Shown: positions 22,863 through 34,963 of the stretch, piece by piece
Layout: each line of letters opens with the position of its first letter
Position numbering within the stretch: the stretch's first letter is position 1
From: Fistulifera solaris
Taxonomy: Eukaryota; Bacillariophyta; Bacillariophyceae; Naviculales; Stauroneidaceae
Direction: 5' to 3'
Length of the DNA: 64,000 bases
Assembly (NCBI GenBank): GCA_030295235.1
Contig: AP026164.1
Span: 558,001 to 622,000, forward strand
Notes under the pieces: generated by a model
Databases searched by the model: none
The model's input: only the letters and a program-made list of their open reading frames with translations
What the model was told of the DNA's origin: nothing
Program-made: the position numbers and the translations under genes

Positions 22863-25800
22863 ATGCCAGTTCCGAGGAACAAACGCAAACGCGTCGAGAA
22901 TCCAGTCGACAGCACCTCAGCACCGTCCCGCCGCCGTCGGGATAGTGGAACGGGTGCTGAGCCGCCGACAAAATCGGATGTTACTCGTCAAGATACAACA
23001 ATCGACGAGGGAAACGATCAAGTCGAAACTTCCACCGACATCAAACTTCCTCTACACGAAGAGGATACCGAAAAGAATGCAGAGCTCGACGAGAGTGAAA
23101 ATTTGCCGATGGCATCTCCATCAGCCGAGGGGGCATCGAATAAAACTCGACTTCGTGCCTTGCTGGTTCATAGAAAACTGTTGCTGAAGCGATTACAAAC
23201 GATGAAACAAGCAGCACAAGCAAGGCTGAGTGATCTTCCACCAACAAATCAAACGTCAGATGAAGAAGTTTCATCATTTCGAGAACTCTTACGCCACGCG
23301 ACAACTATTGCTCGACAGCAGGCTAAATCCGAAACTCAACAAGAACGATCCTCCGTTTCTCTGCGACGGGGATCTTCAGTGGGAAAAAGAATGAATGCGG
23401 CTTTATCTACTCTATCATCTGTAGACCCCGGAACTGCTGCTCAGCCGATACCCACAGGAGATATATCATCGTCAGCAGTGGACAGGCCACAATCGGCGGC
23501 TCACAAATCCTTAGTCGTCAAACGGTCTGTAACGCCCCAGCCTCAACAACGTCCTGCATCAGCACCTACTCTCGTGAACAACAATAAACTGCAACAACAA
23601 CGAGGGCCGCCGCACAAAGGACACCCACGGCAGCAACGTTCAGTGCCCTCGATCTCGATGAATAACGCTACGTCTCAGAACATCATCTGCGGGGAAACCG
23701 CTGCACTGAGGGAACAAAAAGCCGCTATTCAAGCGAAATTGAATTCTTTGTATGAGAGAAGAGGACAGACATTTCCTCCGACAAAACGCTTTCACAAAGG
23801 CAGGGACTTGAAACTAGAATTACCCCCGCGTCGACAAACTGCGTGGGATGTCTTATTACAAGAAATGCGATGGATGGCTACTGATTTTCGAGAAGAACGT
23901 AATTGGAAGCGTGCGACAACTCGATTGCTCAGCTCCGCTGTGATGAAAAAAAGAAACCAGCGCCAAAGAAATACCAGCAAAAAAGAAAGTTGAAAAAGAC
24001 GTCCGCGCCCCTAAAACTCCAAGAAAGGATTGTTCGAATGTTTACGATGACGCAATTGACGTTGAAACGGCAAAAAACATTGCGAGACAGCTATCGACAA
24101 TGATTTCTGAAAAGATTGCTGCTCTTCTTCACGAACCAAAACTCACAAAAGACGCGGCCGAGGGAACAAATTTGGAAAATGCCACCGTTGAAACGGTGCA
24201 TCCCATACACGACAAAAATGACATGCATGAAAAAATTTCTTCTCTTTTCGAGAGCGTTCAAACCACAACATGGAAAGAGGAGCAGGATTTTGATGAAGGG
24301 CAGCAGTACGGATTGCAGATGTCTGAGAAACAATCTGCTACCATTCTTAGAATAGAGTCCAGATGGGATAAGTTAAATGTCGGGAGTGTGCTTCATGGAA
24401 GTCGTTGCAGCGGTAAAACTATACTTGTCTGTTCTCTTCTGTGGCGACGCCGAGATCTTGGTCCGCAGCTTTTACTCTGTCCGGCGTCAAGGTTAATTCG
24501 TTGGGGACACGAGCTTCGACGTTTCAACGGCCTACGGCCGTTCGTCTTGGACAAAAATGTAGGAATTGATACTCTTGGAAAGAACGATGTGCTTCTTTGT
24601 AATCATATGTCTCTGGGTCGCTTGAGCAAGTCTAGCAGGGCCAAGCACTTCGTTTCTCTGATAATTGATTGCCGTCATGCTTTCGGCTTTGGAAGATTGA
24701 CAACTACTCAAGCTTCTTTTTGTCCGTCATCAATCATATCGTCAGATTGGTGGGATGCCGCCAATGGTTTGGTAAACATCCAACAGAGATGTTTGATTGT
24801 CGAAAACGAGTCGAACACTGGTGAGCTACCAACGTATGCTCGCTGCCTGCCTCATAAACTGACACTCGAAATTTTGGCGTTCCGCACAATGTTGCTTATG
24901 GGTGCGCCCATTTCGACCCTTTCGTCTGAGCGACTGGGAGCTAAAAACCTCCTTTCCTGGGCCAGGAAACATGTGAAGGAGGGATCAACGAAACCAGCGT
25001 CTCTGTTTAAGGCAGTGAAGGATGTGTTACTTTCTTGTGTAAAGCCGTTACTTATTGATTTATTATCGGCCCCTCAACTCGATCGGTCCTGTTTATCGAA
25101 TAGCGGTAAAGAGCCATGGATCATTGTTCCGATTCAAATGACAGCATCACAACAAAAAGCCTATGTTCATTGCTGCCAGGAAAGTCAATTTTGTCTTTCA
25201 CAAAAATTATCGGATTGTCGCTCGATTTCAGACTCATTACTGCGACTGCGAAGGTGCTGCTCATTCGTCGAAAACGATGCTGTATCGTCTACGGTGACTC
25301 TCTATCAGGCAATGAATGACTTTTCGAAAGTGAAGACGTCACAATATAGCAACCCCTCTTGGTTGTCTTTCGATGCCGCTAGTCGCCTGCTCAAAGCATC
25401 GGGCAAGCTTCAAGCTCTTCTGTCGATACTTTCTGAACAATCTTCAGTATCAATGGGAAACGAGAGTTCGGTGGAACTTTTGCTGGAAACCAAAAACACG
25501 CTTGACTTACCTTCTTCTGCCATTCCGAAAGCTAAGAGAATCGCTGTTGTTGCGGCATTACCGGAGTTGTTGCTTATGACCTCAATTCTACTTCACTGTG
25601 TGGGTCTCAGCCATCGGTTGCTCTTGGAACCCACGTCCATGCCAGACGAGTTAGTCTTCGACAATTGGAAAGAAAACCAACTTGCGCTTTGTGACTTCAA
25701 CTCAGACACATTACTACCGGAAATTGTCGTTTGTTCGATTGAATCGATATCGGGTGATCACGGGGGTTGAGTACCGAGCTAGCTGACCTTTTGTCTGCCT

Positions 25801-28752
25801 CGACGAAGATTGGAGCGGTCGTTCTGAAGTGTTGCTTCAACAAGTTGTTAACCGTTCGTTTCAGCGACGTTCTCGTCAAGGCATGGCACCGTGCAACTTC
25901 CTGCGCTTGATATCCAAAAACACATGCGAATCTACTTTTCTTTTGGATCCCCACAAGCTATGTTCAGGTCGACAGCACCGAATATTTTCTTTAAAAATAA
26001 ACCCTATTGGGTGGTTTGATACGCATGTTGCTCCTGAAGAATCAAACAAGGAAGGAGAGGATCCAAGAAAGAGAGCCGTTTCATCCTGTCTCTTTGGATT
26101 CCCAGCGGATAATGTGCTGTCATTCCGCGACTCTCTACTATCTGAAATTCTTGCCACCGACAAACTACCCCCATTACTCTCGCATAACGGAGATGTATTG
26201 TTTCTACCGTCATCGAAACAAAATAATGAACTGGAATTAGAATCGTCCTTTATCTATTCAATGATCGAAAGCGAGTGGTTGGCGAAAGCGACAACGACTG
26301 CGAGACGAACTCCGATCCAGACAAAAGAAACAATCCAGGAAAGTTTTTCAGTTCCTGCGCTCTTTGATTCGGAAGCTGCTTTCTTTTTTTGGAAGACTAC
26401 GAAAGCGTCTCTTTTTTCTTACATACAGCAACTTGCCGTCATCAGCGAGGCAGTCACGTTCGGATTATCAGAAGGATTGACTCTTGCTAAACCATCATCA
26501 ATAGCCGGTTCTGTCAATAAGGATGAGCGCATTTCCAAGGGGACGCAAATCAAAGAATCATTCTCCGATGATATGAAACCCGATGCATCGGAATCATCTC
26601 TCCTTTTCTACAACTTCAATGACACCAGGAATGAAGACCGTAACGAACACCGTCAACGTTTCAACCTTTACGCCGCTTCATTTGGTAAAGTATTTTCGGC
26701 CTCGGATCTCTCTACCCTATGTCAAGGAGAGGAACCAATATTTTACACTCCTCCTCTATTCCCACGCATCGTTGAGTCCTCGATTCTTGCCGAGAGTGAC
26801 TCGGAATTCATCATATCGTCATCGGTAGCAGATGCTGCTATTAAGATTTCGCCAAACGGAGATCATCGTGATGCAAAGAGACTACGTTTGGATCACGAAT
26901 TCGAACATTCAGAAGATGTTTTGTTTGACATTGCGCTAGATCTCGAAGATATCAAGAAAGATGATAGCTATTCCCAGTCACTAGCAGTGCCAAGCCTAGT
27001 TGAAGACTTCGGGATGGCCGGCGCAGGTGCTGTTCCTCTCCCACGGGATTCTGCTCTTGCTGCTGCTCACACTGCAGTAGTGCCCATGAAGCTTTCATAC
27101 TATAAAGAAGCCACGGATTGTTTTATCGGCAATGATGTTTTTGAAGCCGAGAAAGAAAGCCCCTCTTTGTAGATGAATCGACGTTGAAGTCGGTCATTTT
27201 ATTTGTGTCAAGAAAACGTCCCCGCGGACAGGTGGTGCGACCGGTGACTTCTCAGCCGGGTAAAGCGTATCGCGTGCCCTTACCCGGTTCCTTAGGGCCC
27301 CCTTCAATTTTGGCTGCTGGCAAAAGCGTCAATGGTGTTATACACGAGCACAATGGTAGTTTGACGGGCAAGCAGATGAAGAAAAGAAAGGCAATGGGTT
27401 CCAGCGACCACACGATGACAGTCTCATCTGCATTTACGCGATTACCTTATAACGACACAGCACTTCTAGGGGGAACCTCGGGCCAAATGGGCGGACAAGC
27501 AAGTGTCAAAACCAAGGATTCACTGAAGAAAAATTTGCTGATTTCCTTACGCCAATCGTCGAGTGGTTTAACGTTGTTCGAATCGACAGGCTTTCGTCTC
27601 GCCTCAACTGACGTAAAAAATCGTGTGGGTAGCAGACTGATGTCGCACTCCTGGACATCTAATTCTGCTTTGGAAGTTGGACCGGGATTGCCTCTTCATG
27701 TCGTGCGACCAGACAGGGACCGTCACCCCATTTCTTTCGAAATCGACAAGTCACTATGGACTAGTATTATTAAGAAGTTAGGATCAAGCAATGACGAAAC
27801 AGGAAACGAGTCATTGGAAGTCGCGACTAAGCAAAAGGAATCTTTCCACCAGTCTCTCTCTATACCTTGTCGAATGAACTTCGGACCATTCCAAGCAGGA
27901 TTTCTTGCGTCTCCCACTGGTATGACTTACATTTCAGCGACCAAAAATCGCGTGGGAATTTCGTTACCAATGGGAGTGAAAGTCTCCTCGAACTTCGATA
28001 GCAGTATCAACAATGTGGACTGGACGCCGAGCCACGACGAACATCTCATCCGTGCAGTACAAAAATTCGGTTTTCATTGGAACATGGTTGCGAAATCACA
28101 AGCGTGTTTCAATGAATTCCGTTACGTTTATGATAGCCAGTCCGCTTCTCGGGGAATCTCTCGTAACTGTCGTGAACGGTGGCAGGCATTGTCAAAACTT
28201 GATCCCCTCTTGAATGCGAATGGGAACCAGCGACACAAATATTTTCGTCACAAGATCGATCTACCGGCAGGAGCTGATGCAGGCCAATACATTGAGCGTC
28301 CATCTTTCGCCGCTTGTAAACAAAAAGATCAAGCAATTGTTATCTTTGTCCCAGGATCAGCGCTGTTGGGTAAACAATTGGATGATGCCGAGAACAGTGC
28401 AAGGAAGGATACAGTGGAATTAGATCAAGCAAAAGCAACGATACCAAAACGAACTTTCAAAGCATTTAACAAATCGAAACCTTTAGCTATGAAGCAAAAG
28501 GTTCCAATTCCAGGTGTCGCAACGGAGAAGCCATCCATCGGGCCAAGCCACCCCTCTCATGCTCAGTCCGTTGAAGAGGCCGTTACAGCATTGGGAGCCA
28601 GTGGAAGGTCCGAAATGTGGCCGCTCCAACTTCTAGTGGCGAATGCTAAACGCACACCATCAGGAGATAACAACAAAACGACTAGTAATGTTTCTGCAAA
28701 TAGCCGAACCAACACTCAAGCGCCTGCAGGTCAACCCAAAACTGGAGCATAG
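22863..28752 (+). CDS. HSA - degenerate SNF2 - SANT chromatin protein (p400/Domino/EAF1 type)
   Basis: Domain order is that of p400/Domino, scaffold subunits of NuA4/TIP60 acetyltransferase and H2A.Z-exchange complexes. A basic N-terminus (KRKRVE) precedes an HSA domain (23,820-23,945; PPRRQTAWDVLLQEMRWMA). A SNF2-like region follows: motif I GSRCSGKT (24,396-24,420), LLLCPASRLIRWGHEL, IIDCRHAF where DEAH is expected (24,663-24,685), LLMGAPIS, VPIQMTASQQKAY, ASGKLQALLSIL, and DEDWSGR with QVVNRSFQRRSRQG in place of motif VI (25,800-25,880). A SANT domain (28,018-28,190; VDWTPSHDEHLIRAVQKFG) precedes a disordered tail. Four frame breaks lie at A7 23,946-23,952, G5 25,762-25,766, T4 25,789-25,792 and near 27,155-27,163. 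The ATG at 22,863 is the first good start. The ATPase is probably inactive (inference). Confidence 0.85.
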
Positions 28753-28888
28753 CTTGAGCACCTATGGGTATTTGCAGATTTGTACAGTAGAACATAACAC
28801 TACAGCAGTATAGAAACAATTTTGAGATGTATATGGGAGCAACGGTCGAATTTCGAATTGTAATCCTATCTTACTACAGTGGAAAAGC

Positions 28889-29510
28889 ATGATGGATCGT
28901 GGCGGGCGTAACGAAAATACAATTCCTCCCGGACGACGCCCGCAAGGACAAATCAAAAAAATGTGGTGGTCGAAATCAATACTTTGTCATTGCAAAATGC
29001 ATCCGCACTGGACAAACAACCCTTTCACGTACCGAACTCAAAGATTTTACCTGCAATTTGGTGCGCGAGCAACAATCAAACCGCAATTTGTTTTGACGCA
29101 CATTGCTTGACGGAAAGTTTGTCCCCATATCAGCTGCGATATTATACGGGGGTTATAGCCCATTCCCCCAGACAAAGAAAGTGGAGCGAGCCAAACCAAA
29201 GGTAGAAACGACCAGTTCCATAATCACGGACACCAACTCAAAAATCTCGACGTCATTGCAAGGTCTAGCTATCGGTCGATTGTCCATCGTTCCTTTTGGA
29301 TCTCCACCACGTTTTTCGACTAACGGAGACTCAATATGCTTGGTTTCATTACTCTACGGAGATAATTTTTTCGGTCGGATGTTACACGAATCGAAAACTC
29401 GGTATGCATTGAAATCCAAAGATCGAATATCGAAGCACATGAACTGGATGACAGAAACGGTAACCTTGCTGACTTTCAAATACTATTCGTCACGACATGT
29501 CAGTGATTGA
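28889..29510 (+). CDS. Hypothetical, broken or frame-shifted open region
   Basis: Two overlapping open segments: one through about 28,899-29,093 and one through 29,103-29,510 in another frame (reading DGKFVPISAAILYGGYSP near its start). They look continuous in composition and could be one gene of roughly 200 residues with a one-base error near 29,090-29,105; a candidate ATG pair is at 28,889-28,894. No domain was recognised. It could equally be non-coding, and a 25-base sequence inside it (near 29,216) is repeated at 29,697. Confidence 0.28.
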
Positions 29511-29883
29511 GAGGAAGAGCGACTGTACATTCCTAGTCGATCCTTTCCTTCGACCGCGGAGATCATTCATTACAAGCCACTTCTCTCTGCATTCTCACCA
29601 TGAGACTCGACTGCGCTGATTAGCGCGTCGAGACAAAGCGCGTATCTACCCAATCGAAATATCCGATCGGATCTTAGGGCAAAAGGTATAAAGATGAGTT
29701 CCATAATCATGGGCACCAGTTGCTATACATCTCCCTGCACACCACGCTTACTAAGAATCCTACTCGAAATGAGAAAAAAAGTCCGACTACCCAAACTACA
29801 ACACCAAACACCACCCATGATGGTAGTAGTATCTACAGAGTCGACGAAGTTCCCTGTGTTGTTCGACATCATACTCCTTGCGG

Positions 29884-29925
<42 letters not shown>

Positions 29926-30085
29926 TCTTAAGACTGCTTCGACCACTCCAGAATGTTAGACCAGAAACATTATAGGTGCGATCGAAATAGAACTTTTGGC
30001 AACAATTTCTTTCTAAAACATCAATACCTGGTAAGGTTACAGGATCGACGTGGGGAACAAGGTTGGCCTTTTTTTTTCTTCCTAG
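29511..30085. other. Gene-poor stretch with GA microsatellite
   Basis: No supportable gene. It holds a second copy of a short segment (AGTTCCATAATCA[C/T]GG, near 29,697) and the GA run described separately, followed by T-rich DNA just before the MITE-like element. Confidence 0.4.
29889..29922. repeat. (GA)n microsatellite
   Basis: About 17 uninterrupted GA dinucleotides. A second GA run lies at 30,792-30,815; the two bracket the MITE-like element. Confidence 0.95.
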
Positions 30086-30653
30086 ATCAATTTAGAAGTG
30101 TTAGGGATAGGGATGATATGTGAAGGCTCGTCATCTCACGTATCGACGGACAGAAACAGAAATTCTGTCAACCAAGTCGCTACGTTTCGCAACAACAGAA
30201 GAGGAAGTATCTGGTAGAGCTAAGACGATAAACAGTCAAAGTTTTCCAAACAACAATATTATTAAGCCTTTACAAATCCGACAAATGAACAAGGTGGAAT
30301 CTCACTGGGTGATGGTTCCGCCGAGAATGTCACTGCCATCGGACTAGGTCTTGTTTTATCTTGAAATTCTGAGCTCACGTATGTGGCTCTAACATTCTTG
30401 TATCGCGTTGCTTGCAACCCTTTCACGCCTTCACGATCAACCCAAATCGTGCAAAGACCCTTGGGCCTCGCCCAAGAGGTTACACTCCGGATGCTTCCGA
30501 TTTGGGGATCGGAATTCGCGATTAGGTCGTGCGGCCATATTGGCTGAGTCCCTAGTAGTCTGCCCGCTATCCGCATTTCCGTGACACGTCAGTCGTCGTC
30601 TCGTCGCGGCTCAAAATGTTTATCATCCCTATCCCTAACACTTCTGAATTGAT
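30086..30653. mobile_element. MITE-like element with 33-bp terminal inverted repeats
   Basis: The left arm 30,086-30,118 and the reverse complement of 30,621-30,653 agree at 32 of 33 positions (GAAGTGTTAGGGATAGGGAT is shared). The 502-base interior encodes nothing recognisable. A TA lies just outside each end (30,083-30,084 and 30,654-30,655), allowing a TA target duplication if one extra base at the left end is accepted. Size, inverted ends and lack of coding capacity fit a non-autonomous DNA transposon; the superfamily is undetermined. Confidence 0.6.
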
Positions 30654-30791
30654 TAACTCGTCCTCGTCCGCATCCGTTTTTTTTTTCGTCGATTGACATT
30701 ATGCCGAGAAAAATGACCATGAACATATAGGAGATAACTGAGGCGCTTGTTCACCTTTGATACGAAACCTAACGGAAAGAAAGAAAGTTAA

Positions 30792-30815
30792 AGAGAGAGA
30801 GAGAGAGAGAGAGAG
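30792..30815. repeat. (GA)n microsatellite in presumed 5' leader
   Basis: A run of 12 AG/GA dinucleotides ending 7 bases before the start codon of the pepsin-like gene, so it would lie in its 5' UTR if that start is right. Confidence 0.9.
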
Positions 30816-30822
30816 CGTAGCA

Positions 30823-32131
30823 ATGAGATGGCTCAATGAACCAGTGTCGGGGGTAACGTTTACGATGTCCATTGCCAACTGTCATTTGCATTCCTTCGTC
30901 GGAAAGGTCCAAATCGACGGGAGTGACGTGCTTTTGTTGATCGATACTAAAGCGACCGATGTGTGGATTGACTTTACGAATGACAGCCATGTAAGTAACA
31001 TCAACAAATCATAGTGACGTGCATTACATACAGTATGATGACTCATTCCACTTTGCCATACGACAGAGTTCGTCGTCATCACATTCTTTCCAGATGGGCT
31101 TGGACCATCAAATCGAGGCGTTCGATCAAGTCTATCAACAATATACTGGAAACGACGCATTACCATGCAACGCAAAAGGAATATTAGGGCTCGGAAGAAG
31201 TGCAACGACCTCCACCAATGAAACCAGCGTTCTGGGTCATCTGTCTCCCTTATTAAAACACGACATGTTCGCTATTTACGCCACCACCACGGATGACGCC
31301 AACGGCGATGTCCTATCAACGTCTTCCAAGATTGTATGGGGCGGATATGATAATCGTCATTATCAGGATTGTTTGGAATGGAACAGTGTGGGTCAATGGG
31401 AAGAGGAACAACTCTTCAAAGGCGGCTGGGATTTGGTGTTGCAAGGGGCGTTCGTGGGTGGTGCGGATTTACCGGATAGTCAAGAAGCTCTCATAGATAC
31501 AGCGACATACAATATTCAATGTCCTCTAACAGCGTTGGAGAAAATCATTCGAGTGAACAAATTGGTGTGTTACAAAAACAGTTATGACACTCTGGTACCG
31601 GTCGATTGCGTGGCGGGGGAATACAATGTTCTGGCACTCGCCGATTGTGATGCACATTTCGAAAGCTTGGGATTTTACATGGATGGACACACCTACTACA
31701 TGACCAAAGACAATTTAGTGTACACAATAATATTACCAACGGGCTCTCACGAAAAAATATGCGCTCTCCGACTGGAACGTTCCAACACGACAGAGAGTTG
31801 GGTGTTGGGGACCATTTTCATGACGCGCTATTACACGGTGTTTGATTTTGCTCGCAATCGCATCGGATTTGCCGTGCGCAGTGAAGGCCGCAATAAAGAA
31901 CGGTGTCCCGACGACTGGTCCGAGGATATTCGTTACGATGGAAAGCCCATTCCGGTTCCGACGGCCCCTCCGACCGTCGCTCCCACGTCGGCACCCACCA
32001 TCACCAAGAACACAACCCGCAATGAACAAGGGCCTTCGATGGCGCCGATTATTGGTTCGGCTTTATTGATTCTATTGTGTTTTGCCTTCCTTCGAGGGGG
32101 GGAATCGACGGCGACGGCGGCGGATACATGA
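30823..32131 (+). CDS. Pepsin-like (A1) aspartic-protease homologue with altered active site
   Basis: Exon 1 (30,823-30,990) and exon 2 (31,034-32,131) join in phase 0 across a 43-nt GTAAGT...CAG intron. Pepsin-fold landmarks: GILGLGRS, IVWGGYDNRHY, GGWDLVLQGAFVGG and, near the end, WVLGTIFMTRYYTVFDFARN. Both active-site motifs are abnormal: the first reads LLLIDTKATDVW and the second EALIDTATYNI, so the aspartates remain but the glycine of each DTG is lost. A Pro/Thr-rich linker and a C-terminal hydrophobic helix (GSALLILLCFAFL) predict a type I membrane anchor or GPI signal. No signal peptide follows the chosen ATG, so an upstream exon may be missing. Fold is well supported; proteolytic activity is doubtful. 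Confidence 0.78.
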
Positions 32132-32265
32132 ATCGGACAACAAATATTCATTGACGTCCCGTCACGAAGATGCTGAAGCGCCCGGTCTGGAATTAATGTG
32201 AGCAGGAGATAGGCCATAATCATAATATATATGAGTAGATTAGCAATTGAATGGTTAACACTTCC

Positions 32266-32960
32266 TTAGAAAAAATCGTCCGGATTTTCTTTCTTGTGTT
32301 CCTCCCCTCGATTCGGATCGACGAGCTGTAACTGTTTCCTCAGTGTTGCATTATGAACATACTCTGGATGTACATAAAACTGTTTCCCCCTTGGCAACAA
32401 AAGTTACACAGGGGATGCAATCCTTTGTAGGGGATTACATCCTTTTCCGGATCAAAGACAGTTTCCACACTGGTCAAGAACAGGCTACGTGAGACCGCTT
32501 TGAGCAAGCAATCGGCTTCTTTTATTTCGTTCGGTGGTGCCATTGAATTAATTTCATCGGTTGCATCCTCTGCTTCCTTTTTCTGATGACATTTTCGAAC
32601 CGGAATCTTTTCTATCTTGTAGACGTAGGGCGAAAATACAAAATGAATGGCGGCCGTCGATACCATGGAACCGGCGACGAACGTCATACCGAATGCCAGA
32701 ATGCCCACTTCCACATCGGGTATCCCTCGAATGGCACAAAACGCGGGCAAACCGACACTTCCGGTAAAAGCCGATAACACCGAAACAGCCCTCAATCGTG
32801 TAACAATCCCTCCCATGGGCGATTCGTACAACACATGGGAGACTTCTTCATCAGTGGTAGCAAAGTTGCGACAAGGCAATGGTGTTACACGAAATGACGC
32901 TGACGGCCAAATGATGCGGTTCCATCGCGATACTTGCACTAACTTGAAAGACATTGTCAT
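32266..32960 (-). CDS. TMEM70-like mitochondrial membrane protein
   Basis: TMEM70-family proteins sit in the mitochondrial inner membrane as a helical hairpin and assist ATP synthase and complex I assembly. Here a basic, Ser-rich N-terminus (likely presequence) leads to a conserved-looking VLYESPMGGIVTRLRAVSVL, two hydrophobic helices separated by a short loop, then HFVFSPYVYKI, as expected for the family. The last ~40 residues, containing QFYVHPEYVHNATL and ending DDFF, are in another frame; the shift is at a C5 run on the plus strand (32,386-32,390). The ATG at 32,960 is preferred; one at 32,954 is also possible. Moderately confident family call. Confidence 0.68.
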
Positions 32961-33348
32961 CTTTTCAAGATAAAAAGAAGATACTTGCAAAGTCTCAATG
33001 CACAGCTAAATATATTATGTTAGCTACTAGAGGTGAAAGGTGTTTAAAGCTTGAAATATCATAGGAAGGGGAATTCGTGACAGAAATCCAGTCGGACACC
33101 GGAAAGCGCGTCGTCGCTCTTATAAGCTAGTTGGACCAACGAACGAACAAGGGAACGGAATAACGTAGTACCAAAATATAGCTGCTGCAAGTGACCTGAG
33201 TGCCGTAACATTACCTAATGTGATCGATGGAGTAGCATAGTAGCAGCGACCGAATCCGACAACCTACAAATGTACCAGCCGCAATTATCAACGAATTCAT
33301 GACAAAAATGTGCAAGCTACCCCCTTATTTCTGCGCTGTGACTTGTGA
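32961..33348. other. Intergenic, nothing recognised
   Basis: About 390 bases between the TMEM70-like start codon and the PP2C stop codon, both on the minus strand. It should contain the PP2C 3' UTR and the TMEM70-like promoter. No other feature was seen. Confidence 0.4.
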
Positions 33349-34963
33349 CTATGGCTCATAGCGTCCCGGTCCCATCGCCAGGGAGCTCCCACAACTTTTT
33401 AGATCAACAATTACGGCAGAAAAGTTATCCGTCGATCCACATGACTTTGCGTGTTCACAAAGATTACGAGCCGCCCATTTGAAGCGATCCGTGTCAATCA
33501 TCAGCTTTCCATGCTCCATCGCACAAGACGACGCTATCACTACGTGTGCGGCCTCCTCATTGTCCAGCACATCCCAGATTCCGTCCGACGACACAATGAG
33601 AAACAAATCATCCTTTCCAATGTCATATTCACAAATCTCCGGATCCGCGATCACGTAAGGCTTCAGACTGGCATCGCCAATGGAGCGCGATACAGACAAC
33701 AAGCCCTCCTGAACGAATAAACAATAGGTAAAAAGATGGTGAGAAAAAAGTTGTGGAAATACAACCGAATCCATAATTGTGACAATGATTTTTTAGGAAT
33801 CACCGTGAAAACCAGACGTACCACTCTCCATCTTCCCCAATGAATAACTCTACCCCCGAGCTCTGTAATCCGCCGTGTTTCATCCGGTAAACCAGGCTTG
33901 TGATCGCGACTAAGTCTTACGATTGAACCATCCCACCGGACAATTATAGCCCGAGAATCACCAGCATTCGCACATACGACGCGTCGCCCTCCCACAAGTG
34001 TTACCGCACACGCCGTACTTCCATCTGGTTGACCCGTTCTTACAAAGTCATCGTCGACTGATAGAAAAGTATTCTTCATAGCGTAACCCAGATCATACGG
34101 ATAAGATTTGTCATTCCGAAGATAGGCCGTCATCCAATCGGCACAAAACTGACTGGCCTTGTCTCCCCCGTGGCCATCAAAGATCCCCAAGAACGTCAAT
34201 GGCATAGTTAGCCGCTGCGTCCGCTTTCTTCCGTATGTCACTTCCACATCTTGTGAATTTGACTTGACATCCACAGGACTTACTTCGACCTGAACCGCAT
34301 CGAGATTCTCCACGCAATACCTGTTTCCAAAGAACCAACGGGTGAGAAGAGGGCTCAATGTTTATTTTCTTCAATAATAAATATAAAAACGTACCGATCT
34401 TCCATGTAAGGTCGTCCTCCCTCATCACTCCAGTGACTAACGTTTAAATGTATCCCATTGGGACGCAATTCCCGTCGTTCCATTACTGAAGGACCGACCG
34501 GTTGTTTCTCTGCCCCATCCGTAATCGATGATCTCAATGAATATCTCACTCGAGTCAGATGGGCCGGAAGCGATGCTGGAGTGTGTCCGAAAATATCACC
34601 CATTTCCGAAGCCAAAGGAGAGGGTGGAGATGTCAATTCCGATTCTACTTCTGGAGATCGACTACTTCGCAAAAACTTTGGCACCGCTAAACACGATTTC
34701 GAAGAGATCCCTTTGAATTTCATACAGTGGTCCCGATAACTTTCTCCCGGATCCGATTCGTACGGATCTTCCTCGGCCGGCGCACTGCGACTCCGGCGTC
34801 GCGTAGTGTCGTCGGTTTGTTCTTTATTCTTTCGTGCTAGCCGCTTCCTTCGCAGCTCCCATCCGTTTGATTTACGAGCCGTTGTTGATGCTTCCAGTGA
34901 CTGATTTTCCTCAACAGTTTCCATCGTCACTTCCCTGCTTCGTGATCGAAAAAATGGCGCCAT
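33349..34963 (-). CDS. PP2C-family serine/threonine phosphatase
   Basis: PP2C (PPM) enzymes are metal-dependent Ser/Thr phosphatases. Three exons (34,963-34,395; 34,320-33,822; 33,708-33,349) join cleanly across GT-AG introns of 74 and 113 nt. The first ~170 residues are a basic and Ser/Pro-rich, probably disordered, extension. Catalytic-domain motifs: GGRPYMEDR, FLGIFDGHGGDKAS (metal-binding Asp and Gly), CANAGDSRAIIV, RLSRDHKPGLPDE, LLSVSRSIGDASLK, FLIVSSDGIWDVL and GSTDNFSAVIV, i.e. the usual metal-binding aspartates are present. No frame break. Location and substrate cannot be deduced; there is no clear transmembrane or targeting sequence. Confidence 0.93.
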
